DNA from: Mesorhizobium sp. M2A.F.Ca.ET.046.03.2.1
GTDB taxonomy: Bacteria > Pseudomonadota > Alphaproteobacteria > Rhizobiales > Rhizobiaceae
Reading direction: 5' to 3'
Assembly (NCBI RefSeq): GCF_003952425.1
Contig: NZ_CP034449.1
Location: 124,001-188,000, forward strand
Length of the DNA: 64,000 nucleotides
Of this stretch, positions 40,667 to 47,169 are shown piece after piece (the first letter of the stretch is position 1; each line of letters opens with the position of its first letter). The position numbers and the translations under genes were made by a program. The notes under the pieces were generated by a model. It did no database searches. It was not told the origin of the DNA and was given only the letters and a program-made list of their open reading frames with translations.

Positions 40667-41386
40667 ATGTCGGGCAAGACCTCGCTCCTTTCGGCCTCGC
40701 TCGCGGTCGCGATTTTCGCGATCGCGGCCGGCCTGTTTCTCACCATGCCCGCCGCCCGCGCGGCAGCCGTCGACTGCTCGGCGGCGAAGACGCAGGCCGA
40801 CCTTGCCACCTGCACGACCGCGAATGCCGCTTCGGCCGACGCAGGGCTCAACGCTGTCTACAAGGCACTGGCGGCACGTCTCGCTCCCGCCGACCTGAAG
40901 CGCCTGCGTGACGCGCAGCGCGCCTGGATCCCCTTCCGCGACAAGGAATGCGCCTTCCGCACCCAGCCCTATGCCGATGGCTCGGTCTATTCGAGCCTGG
41001 TCGGGGTTTGCAAGGCGGAGTTGACCAAGGCGCGACTGGCGCAGTTGCAGCACCAGTTGCAATGCCCGGAGGGCGATCTCTCCTGCGTGCCGCAAAGCAG
41101 CGGCAATGCCGCGCCTGCGAAGGCCGCGCCTGCGACGGCCAAGGCCGCGCCTGCGAAACCCGCCCCTGCCCAGGCAAGCCAGAACGACACGCGGCCATGC
41201 GTGCAATCCGCCGGCAAGGCGAAGTCGGACCAATATGTCTCGCAATGCGTCCAGGTTTCGCCAGCGACCAACCCGCCCTGCAATGGCCAGAACGCATGCA
41301 GCATGATGATCGACGAGATCGAGCGCGGCTGCGCCATGATCGGCAACGACAATCCGCCGGCCTTCTGTTCCGCGTATAAGGGGTGA
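40667..41386 (+). CDS. LprI-like (DUF1311) exported protein with Ala/Pro linker
   Basis: This 239-residue exported protein has a signal peptide ending AARAAA. An LprI-type domain follows (residues about 36-135: VDCSAAKTQADLATCTTANA, LNAVYKALAARLAPADLKRL, AQRAWIPFRDKECAF with conserved Cys residues). LprI of Mycobacterium tuberculosis inhibits lysozyme; most family members are uncharacterised. Residues about 150-170 form a low-complexity Ala/Pro/Lys linker (APAKAAPATAKAAPAKPAPA). A second Cys-rich region then begins (CVQSAGKAKSDQYVSQCVQV) with six Cys. The ATG at 40667 has GAGGG upstream. Localisation is periplasmic or secreted. Confidence 0.85.
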   Translation: MSGKTSLLSASLAVAIFAIAAGLFLTMPAARAAAVDCSAAKTQADLATCTTANAASADAGLNAVYKALAARLAPADLKRLRDAQRAWIPFRDKECAFRTQPYADGSVYSSLVGVCKAELTKARLAQLQHQLQCPEGDLSCVPQSSGNAAPAKAAPATAKAAPAKPAPAQASQNDTRPCVQSAGKAKSDQYVSQCVQVSPATNPPCNGQNACSMMIDEIERGCAMIGNDNPPAFCSAYKG

Positions 41387-41691
41387 GAGAAGCGCCCGCC
41401 CTGCCGGGCTGCCGCTCGGCACCGGCTTTCCCGGCGGGGAAATCAGCCAGGCCAAGCGGACGAACCACAAGTTCAGCTTCGGCTTATATTTAAGCGTTGC
41501 GCGGCGTTACCATGAAGAAAGGGCCAGAATCTGCGGGGCCGGCCGTTGTGCTTGTCGAAAATCGATTTCAGTTTTCGTTGCGAACTGCAAATCTGTGAGC
41601 GCGCCGTGAGTCGTGCGTGAGCGCCAATGAAGAACTTGGCCACAACAATAACTCGGCCCCAACGATAACTCGGCTATGTCAGGAGCTCACG
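41387..41691. other. Intergenic region without a convincing gene
   Basis: Between the LprI-like gene and the small gene at 41692, I see no supported gene. A 28-codon frame near 41510-41600 and an upstream GTG extension of the next gene exist but have no ribosome-binding site. A partly AT-rich segment around 41480 (GGCTTATATTTAAGCG) might be a promoter. Confidence 0.4.
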
Positions 41692-41886
41692 ATGGGCGAA
41701 GCGGTCAACGATCTGCGAACGCTGAAATATGTGGCGGAGATCGCGCGCAGGCTGGCGAAGATGCTCTCGCGCACGCGCTACCAGATGCTCGTCTATCTTC
41801 TTGAAATGACCGCCGTCGAAGCGGACAGCCTCGCCGCCGAGCGGGACCCCGACCGCCACGACGAGAGCAAGCCGCCCCGTAACTGA
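41692..41886 (+). CDS. Small hypothetical protein (64 aa)
   Basis: This 64-residue protein starts at an ATG with AGGAGC six bases upstream. It is mostly one amphipathic helix region (DLRTLKYVAEIARRLAKMLS then YQMLVYLLEMTAVEADSLAA) with an acidic/basic tail. No signal peptide or transmembrane helix is evident. It lies upstream of, and convergent to, mucR. An upstream GTG extension by 25 residues is possible but lacks a ribosome-binding site. Function unknown. Confidence 0.65.
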   Translation: MGEAVNDLRTLKYVAEIARRLAKMLSRTRYQMLVYLLEMTAVEADSLAAERDPDRHDESKPPRN

Positions 41887-42003
41887 TGCCGGGTGTTCGG
41901 CGCGTTTACGGAAACCAGTCACGCGGCGACGCAACATGCCGAGAGCGGTCCGACGGCCGCGCCATGACGATGGCGCGGCGTCACTCATTGCCTCAGGCAG
42001 CAG

Positions 42004-42065
42004 CTAAAGCGCGTCGCATGTCTTGATCCCGAAACCGGTTCCCACTTTCGGGAGACATGCTTTAG
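42004..42065. repeat. Palindromic intergenic repeat, family C (short copy)
   Basis: TAAAGCGCGTCGCATGTCTT at the left and GGGAGACATGCTTTA at the right frame CCCGAAACCGGTTCCCACTT. The copy lacks the first hairpin found in the longer elements at 50681 and 55458. It ends eight bases before the mucR stop. Confidence 0.85.
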
Positions 42066-42073
42066 GTCCGGCC

Positions 42074-42526
42074 TCAGGCCTTGCCCTTGCGCTTGCCTTT
42101 GCCCGCGTCACCGCTGGCCGGCTTGCGGCCGAGGCCGGAAGATTTGGCCAGCGCCGAGCGGGTCGCCGAATAGCTGGGCGCCACCATCGGATAATCGGCA
42201 GGCAGGCCCCATTTGGCGCGGTATTCGTCCGGCGTCAGGTTGTGATCGGTCGCAAGGTGGCGTTTCAACGACTTGAACTTCTTTCCGTCTTCCAGGCAGA
42301 CGATGTGATCCGGGAAGACGGAACGCTTCGGGTTTACGGCGGGCGTCAGCGCCACCGCCTCCTTGACGACACTGCCGCCGGCGAGCTTGCGCACCGACGC
42401 GCTGACGCTGGCGATCAGATCAGGCAGGCCGGAAGCAGGGAGCGGATTGTTGCCGACATAGGCGGAGACAATGTCGGCGGTCAGTTCAATTGCGGTCTTA
42501 TCGTCGATGTTGGACAATTTTTTCAC
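42074..42526 (-). CDS. mucR: MucR/Ros-family zinc-finger transcriptional regulator
   Basis: This 150-residue regulator of the rhizobial MucR/Ros family controls exopolysaccharide, motility and symbiosis genes and binds AT-rich DNA. It starts ELTADIVSAYVGNNPLP and carries the prokaryotic zinc finger IVCLEDGKKFKSLKRHL followed by ATDHNLTPDEYRAKWGLPAD. The metal ligands appear as Cys77, Asp80, His90 and His95, the CysAspHisHis variant. The C-terminus is Lys/Gly-rich. It is monocistronic; the AT-enriched region 42527-42720 upstream may hold its autoregulated promoter. Confidence 0.93.
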   Translation of the reverse strand: MKKLSNIDDKTAIELTADIVSAYVGNNPLPASGLPDLIASVSASVRKLAGGSVVKEAVALTPAVNPKRSVFPDHIVCLEDGKKFKSLKRHLATDHNLTPDEYRAKWGLPADYPMVAPSYSATRSALAKSSGLGRKPASGDAGKGKRKGKA

Positions 42527-42870
42527 CTTCTGCCGGCCCTCAAATCGCCAGCTCGTTTTTAAGACTTTTGTCGGTGTATCGAATTGGACCTGTCCCCCAA
42601 CGGACCGTCCAGAGTCAGTAAAGCTACGCGACTCAATACCGGGTTATGTTTCTACGCGAGCTGCGAAGGCGCAAGTTAGGATTTCTAATAGCTATAACAG
42701 ATGCTTTATAGAACCGACGGTCCGGCAGGATACGTAGAACCTCCGGTTGCACTGGGTCGGCCAAGGAAGTTGCTGAAAAATCGAAGTTCAGGCCAAGTCC
42801 GGCCACGGCAATGACAATCCGCCGGCTGGATGTGGGCCTTTCGCGATTCGCCGGCGCCAGGGCAAATTGC
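42527..42870. other. Region upstream of mucR without a convincing gene
   Basis: The stretch holds no supported gene. It is relatively AT-rich around 42660-42725 (TTTCTAATAGCTATAACAGA), in keeping with a promoter region and possibly with MucR binding. Frames on both strands lack ribosome-binding sites and domains. Confidence 0.5.
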
Positions 42871-43092
42871 TCATTTGACGGCGACGCCGCGCCTGACATC
42901 CGCCGAAGGGCTGTCCGACAGGATTTCCAGCACGCGTTTCCAGCGCGCGCAGCGGCCAAAGTCCTTTTGCTCAATAGCCTTTTCCGCCTTCATGGCCGCA
43001 TAGAGCGGCGCTTCCGCGCCAAATTCCCTGACCAGCCAGTGCGCCTCCTGTCTGGCGCGGCGTTCGTCCTCGTCAACGGGCATTCTGGACAT
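42871..43092 (-). CDS. Small hypothetical protein (73 aa)
   Basis: This 73-residue soluble protein starts MSRMPVDEDERRARQEAHWL and continues with LVREFGAEAPLYAAMKAEKA and GRCARWKRVLEILSD. It overlaps the end of the DMT transporter gene by about 20 bases and so is probably translated with it. Another ATG at 43083 would shorten it by three residues. The helical pattern with LYAAMKAE and RWKRVLEIL resembles small rhizobial DUF proteins. Function unknown. Confidence 0.7.
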   Translation of the reverse strand: MSRMPVDEDERRARQEAHWLVREFGAEAPLYAAMKAEKAIEQKDFGRCARWKRVLEILSDSPSADVRRGVAVK

Positions 43093-44179
43093 TGTGCGTG
43101 GTCTCCGTACCTTCGATGCCGACCGCGAGGCAGCTGCCAATGACGAGGACGGCGCCGGCAACAGCCGTCATCGACAGGCTTTCGCCCGACAGGGTCAGCA
43201 GAAACGTGGAAGCGATTGGCGTCAGATAGGCGACGACCGCAATCCTGCCGCCGTGATCGAGCTTTGCCGCGCGCGACCAGAAATAGTAGCCGAGCCCCAT
43301 CGGGCCGGCGCCGAGATAGAGGCCGAGCAGGAGATGCCCACCGGTCAGGCGTCCGGCGCCGTCATGCAGGCACCAGGCAAAGGTGAGCGCGACGCCGATC
43401 AGCGCCGAGGGCAAAAGCAGACGTTCCGGCGGCACGCCAAGGCGGCCGACGGTAAGCGAGTAGAAGGCCATGCAGAGCGCCGAGCCGAAAGCGGCGAGAT
43501 AACCGACAACGCTGCCGCCTTCGAACCAGGTCTGCGCGCGCCCTCCGGAAATGACCAGCGCCACGCCGGCGAAGCCGACAGCCGCGGCCAGGCCAAGCAA
43601 CAGTGGACGGCGCGGCCGGCCCAGCAGAATAGCGGCCGCGGCGGTCATCAGCGGCCAAGTATAGGCGACGAGGTTCGCCTCGATGACCGGCATCGAGGCG
43701 AAGCCGATATATTGCAACACCATGGTGCCGACCAGCCCCAGGAAGCCGACGGCATAGGCGGCAAGCGAGACTCCTTCTTTCTCCCCTTGTGGGAGAAGGT
43801 GGATCGGCGCAGAGCGCCGAGACGGATGAGGGGTGTTGGAAGAAACTCCAGCGTCGGCGATCCGTCCAGCACCCCTCATCCGACCTCGCTTCGCGAGGCC
43901 ACCTTCTCCCACAAGGGGAGAAGGGAAAAGTCGGATCAGCGCAAACACGGCGGCCGCCCCGCAAAATTGGAGGAACTGCACTTGCGATACCGGATAGAGG
44001 GCAAGCAGCGTCTTGCCGACCAGGGCGTTGGTCGCCCACAGCGCCACGGCGCCGAGGGCGAAGGCCAGCGCCGCCGCCGGGGCGGCGCTGGGATGGTCTC
44101 GACAGTCCGCCACGGCCGGGCCGAGGCTCAGCGACGCTGGGCGCGGCTGGCGCTCGACCGGATCGTTGGTCACTACCAA
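43073..44179 (-). CDS. DMT/EamA-family transporter with in-frame palindromic repeat
   Basis: This 368-residue protein belongs to the drug/metabolite transporter (EamA) superfamily, with about ten hydrophobic helices. The first half has AAALAFALGAVALWATNALV and QVQFLQFCGAAAVFALIRLF. After this helix an insertion of about 52 residues (SPLVGEGGLAKRGRMRGAGR through IHLLPQGEK) is encoded by a family A palindromic repeat. The EamA pattern then resumes at GVSLAAYAVGFLGLVGTMVL and continues with ANLVAYTWPLMTAAAAILLG and LYLGAGPMGLGYYFWSRAAK. The gene overlaps the upstream oxygenase gene by 7 bases. It should export a small metabolite, possibly the oxygenase product. Confidence 0.85.
   Translation of the reverse strand: MVVTNDPVERQPRPASLSLGPAVADCRDHPSAAPAAALAFALGAVALWATNALVGKTLLALYPVSQVQFLQFCGAAAVFALIRLFPSPLVGEGGLAKRGRMRGAGRIADAGVSSNTPHPSRRSAPIHLLPQGEKEGVSLAAYAVGFLGLVGTMVLQYIGFASMPVIEANLVAYTWPLMTAAAAILLGRPRRPLLLGLAAAVGFAGVALVISGGRAQTWFEGGSVVGYLAAFGSALCMAFYSLTVGRLGVPPERLLLPSALIGVALTFAWCLHDGAGRLTGGHLLLGLYLGAGPMGLGYYFWSRAAKLDHGGRIAVVAYLTPIASTFLLTLSGESLSMTAVAGAVLVIGSCLAVGIEGTETTHNVQNAR
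43778..43926. repeat. Family A palindromic repeat inside a coding frame
   Basis: The element has the arms TTTCTCCCCTTGTGGGAGAA and TTCTCCCACAAGGGGAGAAG and the interior GCGCCGAGACGGATGAGGGG, as in the intergenic copy at 16330-16475. It lies entirely within the DMT transporter gene and keeps its frame open on the minus strand, adding about 50 residues between two membrane helices. Confidence 0.93.
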
Positions 44180-45006
44180 GACTCCCTTGCTCCGCCGGAA
44201 ACCGGCTCCGCGGCGGGCTGCGGCATGGGATGCTCCTCGGCATGGCGGCGATAGGCGGGCAGCTGGTTGGTCCAGACATCCTCGGCCAGCTCGTTCACCC
44301 AGGCACGGTCATGGTCATTGTCGGCGGCGAGGTAAAACATGCGGTTATCGTCGACATAGGGCTTGGTCGCCGAGCGCTGGTTGAGCACCAGCGTGACGCG
44401 CTCGCCGAGCTGGATCGGCGCGGTGCGGTGGAGCACGCCCAGGAACTGGCCGAGCGTGGCGTAGTTCATCTTGTGGTCGATGCGCATGATCTTGTTGCGC
44501 GGCAGGTCGCGGCCGGATTCCAGGATCGAGCGGCCGGTCTCGGAATCGTCGCAATAGATCTCGAGATGACCGCCGATGAGAGGGTCGCTGATCGACAGCG
44601 GGATGAGCTCCGTCACCGGAACGCCGTCGCAATGCCATTCGACGGCGCCGTCCCTGGGGTTCATGAAGGTGACGGTCGAGCCGACGATCGACAGCGGATA
44701 GGGTTCGAGCTTGGTGCCCATCATGTCGGACAGCCTTTCCAAGCGCAGCTTGTCGTGTAAAAGCTCCTTGATCTCGGGAATATAGCGGTCCGCGCCGGTG
44801 ATAAAGGTGAGGTCGAGATGTTTGTGAACGGCATGGCTGGCCTTCAGCTTCAGGGCGGCTTCCTCGATCGCGGCAAGCAGAGCCGGGTCGTAACCGTGAC
44901 GATACTGGGCGACGCCGAAGCCCGACACTTTCCAGGCCGTCTCATGACCAATGATGGCCTCGCGGCTCATTGCACAGCGCAGTTCGGGAATTGTATGGGC
45001 GTTCAT
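44173..45006 (-). CDS. Putative 2-oxoglutarate/Fe(II)-dependent oxygenase
   Basis: This 277-residue protein has the iron-site arrangement of 2OG-Fe(II) oxygenases. VEWHCDGVP supplies the HxD pair (His125, Asp127), FLGVLHRTAPIQLGE the distal His193, and RVTLVLNQRS the 2-oxoglutarate-binding Arg203 ten residues on. The surrounding IGGHLEIYCDD strand fits the jelly-roll core. I do not recognise the precise subfamily. It is divergent from the LysR gene at 45119 and overlaps the DMT exporter gene by 7 bases, so oxygenase, exporter and the small protein likely form one unit that makes and exports a hydroxylated metabolite. The substrate is unknown. Confidence 0.65.
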   Translation of the reverse strand: MNAHTIPELRCAMSREAIIGHETAWKVSGFGVAQYRHGYDPALLAAIEEAALKLKASHAVHKHLDLTFITGADRYIPEIKELLHDKLRLERLSDMMGTKLEPYPLSIVGSTVTFMNPRDGAVEWHCDGVPVTELIPLSISDPLIGGHLEIYCDDSETGRSILESGRDLPRNKIMRIDHKMNYATLGQFLGVLHRTAPIQLGERVTLVLNQRSATKPYVDDNRMFYLAADNDHDRAWVNELAEDVWTNQLPAYRRHAEEHPMPQPAAEPVSGGARESW

Positions 45007-45118
45007 TGTACTTTCTCCAAGATGGGGGCAACACTTGGTTAACAGTCATTTAAACGCCTACCCCTGTAAATTTAGGAATGCTGGTGGTAGCGTAAGCCCA
45101 GCTTAAGGTCGAAACCCC

Positions 45119-46087
45119 GTGCGTCTGCTCAGTCAGGTCAACCTCAACTCGCTGAAAATCGTGGAAAGCGCCGCGAGGCACAGGAATTTCACGCGCGCCG
45201 GCGAAGAGCAGTTTATCACCGCTTCCGCCGTCAGCCAGCGCGTGAAGAGCCTGGAGGACCAGCTGCGCTTCAAGATCTTCGAGCGCGGCGGCAACGCGGT
45301 GTCGCTGACGCCGGAGGGCGAGACCTATGTGGCGCGCGTGCGCGAGGCGCTGGAACGGATCGTGGCGGCCAGCATGGAGGCCACCGGCCAGTCGCAGGCG
45401 CATGTGCTGCGGATCTGCGTGCTGCCGACCTTCGCGGCGCGCTGGCTGTTTCCCAGGCTGATGACCTTCCAGCAGCAATATCCCGACATCGAGATGCGGG
45501 TGTCGACATCCTACGCCACGCATGAATTCGCGACCTCGGAATATGATCTCGAGATCCGCTACGGCGACGGCAATTTCCCCGGCCTCACCTCGGAACTGCT
45601 GTTCAAGGAAGACCTGACGCCGGTGTGCAGCCGCAAGCTGTTTCACGACGTGCTGGGCGACAAGCCGCTGTCGAAGGTGGTGCCGGAGGACCTGCGCTAC
45701 TTCACGCTGCTGCATTCGGACACCTGCACGCAGAACTGGCAGTCGTGGCTGGGCTTCGCCGGCGCGAGCTTCGTGCTTGGCGAGACGAGAAGCGTCTATT
45801 TCGACAGCTGCATGATGTCCTACGAAGCGGCCAATGCCGGCATGGGCTTCGCCGTCGCCAACCGCGCCTACATGGCAAGCGACATCCGTGCCGAAAGGCT
45901 GGTAGCCCCCTTCGCGGTCCACCATCCCAACACGGCGGGCTGGTACTTCGTCAGCCCCATCAAGGCGCTCGGCGCCCGCAGGGTGGAACTGTTCAAGCAA
46001 TGGATCCTGGCCGAAGCGGCGCTGACGCAGCGCCAACTCGACATGGAGATCACCGGCGGACAGCCGGCACGCGCGGCGGTGGCCTAA
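45119..46087 (+). CDS. LysR-family transcriptional regulator (GcvA-like)
   Basis: This 322-residue regulator has an N-terminal helix-turn-helix (SLKIVESAARHRNFTRAGEE then ITASAVSQRVKSLEDQLRFK, IFERGG) and the periplasmic-type effector domain of the GcvA/AmpR subgroup (CVLPTFAARWLFPRLMTFQQ, YDLEIRYGDGNFPGL). It begins with GTG at 45119. It is transcribed divergently from the oxygenase/exporter unit, and the 112-base gap must contain both promoters, so it is the likely regulator. The effector is unknown. Confidence 0.9.
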   Translation: MRLLSQVNLNSLKIVESAARHRNFTRAGEEQFITASAVSQRVKSLEDQLRFKIFERGGNAVSLTPEGETYVARVREALERIVAASMEATGQSQAHVLRICVLPTFAARWLFPRLMTFQQQYPDIEMRVSTSYATHEFATSEYDLEIRYGDGNFPGLTSELLFKEDLTPVCSRKLFHDVLGDKPLSKVVPEDLRYFTLLHSDTCTQNWQSWLGFAGASFVLGETRSVYFDSCMMSYEAANAGMGFAVANRAYMASDIRAERLVAPFAVHHPNTAGWYFVSPIKALGARRVELFKQWILAEAALTQRQLDMEITGGQPARAAVA

Positions 46088-46319
46088 GCAGCGCCGCTCG
46101 CGCAGCGTCAGGATTTTCCGGGTGTTTCCACTGACTGTAGCCGGCTAGCGCGATCGCACCATGACGCAAGGCCGAGACTCAGCTATGTTGGATTGCGCGG
46201 CGGGCCTGATTTTCCCGCTTGGCCGGCGCTATCCAGCTTCCTCCCAAGCAGCGCCGGCCTTCTTCCAGCCCGACGATAACTTGACCTTTAGGGCCGACGA
46301 TAACCCGACTCGCCCTGCC

Positions 46320-46502
46320 CTATTGCTTCGGAGGCGTGCCCGGCTGGTCGCCGCCCGTGGTCGATTTCGGCACCGGGTTCTTGTCGACCTGAGGGTTCTG
46401 GTTGACTTCGTCGCCCGGCGCCTTGGTGGGTTGCACACTGTTGTCGCAGGCGGCGAGCACGAGCCCTGCCGCAAGAGCCAGCAGCACAGGAAGCTTCATC
46501 AT
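46320..46502 (-). CDS. Small lipoprotein (60 aa)
   Basis: This 60-residue precursor has the lipobox LVLAAC after a short hydrophobic signal (MMKLPVLLALAAGLVLAAC). The lipidated Cys19 is followed by a polar, Pro/Asn/Gly-rich mature part of about 41 residues (DNSVQPTKAPGDEVNQNPQV and on). The ATG at 46502 has AGGAGG five bases upstream; the next ATG codon is equally possible. It is divergent from the small membrane protein at 46627. The mature part looks disordered. Function unknown. Confidence 0.8.
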   Translation of the reverse strand: MMKLPVLLALAAGLVLAACDNSVQPTKAPGDEVNQNPQVDKNPVPKSTTGGDQPGTPPKQ

Positions 46503-46626
46503 GACGACCTCCTCTCGTTCGCCCCTTTCATAAAGGGCAAACGAGGCGATGGCGGTTTGGTTGCGCGTGAGGCGGAACCAACCGGTCCGCGTCCGGTTGA
46601 AAGCCAATCAACCGCATGAGGAGACG

Positions 46627-46797
46627 ATGATGATCCGCCTGCTGCTTACCGGCCTTTTCGCCTACACCGCCTATCGCGTCGCCGTGAGGATCATCAACGA
46701 GGTGCCTGGCGATGTCGCGCCGCTGGACATGCCGGGCGATGAGAGGCGCAAGTTGCGGCGCCAGTCGGCGGCAATGGGGGTGGAGCCGAAGCGGTAG
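46627..46797 (+). CDS. Small membrane-anchored protein (56 aa)
   Basis: This 56-residue protein starts MMIRLLLTGLFAYTAYRVAV, a single N-terminal hydrophobic helix, and continues with a charged tail (IINEVPGDVAPLDMPGDERR then KLRRQSAAMGVEPKR). A GAGGAGA site lies upstream. It resembles small rhizobial envelope proteins. It is divergent from the small lipoprotein gene. A repeat begins about 95 bases downstream. Function unknown. Confidence 0.72.
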   Translation: MMIRLLLTGLFAYTAYRVAVRIINEVPGDVAPLDMPGDERRKLRRQSAAMGVEPKR

Positions 46798-46892
46798 CGC
46801 CCTTGCTCGGCCCACCTTCTTCTACGCCATGCACACATCGTCTGTGACGGCGTGACTGATCGACCTGAGGTTTGATTGCCACGTGGTTCCCC

Positions 46893-47040
46893 CAATCCGT
46901 CGCTGCTTCGCAGCGCCACCTTCCCCCTCCGGAGGGAAAGGAAGGGAGCGTTGCTGGAAGCTCGGCGCTTTTCCTCTACCCCGTCGATCGGGGGAGAGGT
47001 GGCTCGGCGAAGCCGAGACGGAGTGGGGGTCGACCAGCGC
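46893..47040. repeat. Palindromic repeat, family E
   Basis: This is a GC-rich imperfect palindrome of about 150 bp. The left side is CCCAATCCGTCGCTGCTTCG, CACCTTCCCCCTCCGGAGGG; the right side is GAGAGGTGGCTCGGCGAAGC, CGAGACGGAGTGGGGGTCG. The two halves are related to each other as inverted copies. It lies between the small membrane protein gene and the helicase gene. Only one copy was seen in this window. Confidence 0.7.
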
Positions 47041-47169
47041 TCCATAGAGAATGCATGCGCCCACCCACCACCGGCTCAGCCTCCTCTCCGGCCGCTGCGG
47101 TCCCCTCCCGGCTCTCCCGCAACGCGAGGAAATTATTGCGAACAAAGCGGAAACGATGCTTGATGGGCG

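Noticed and set aside
41510..41600. A 28-codon frame resembling the start of a receiver domain (VVLVENRFQF)
   Set aside because: Too short and without a ribosome-binding site; the resemblance is probably chance.
46161..46619. A plus-strand frame of about 150 codons
   Set aside because: It is antisense to the small lipoprotein, which has a lipobox and a perfect ribosome-binding site.
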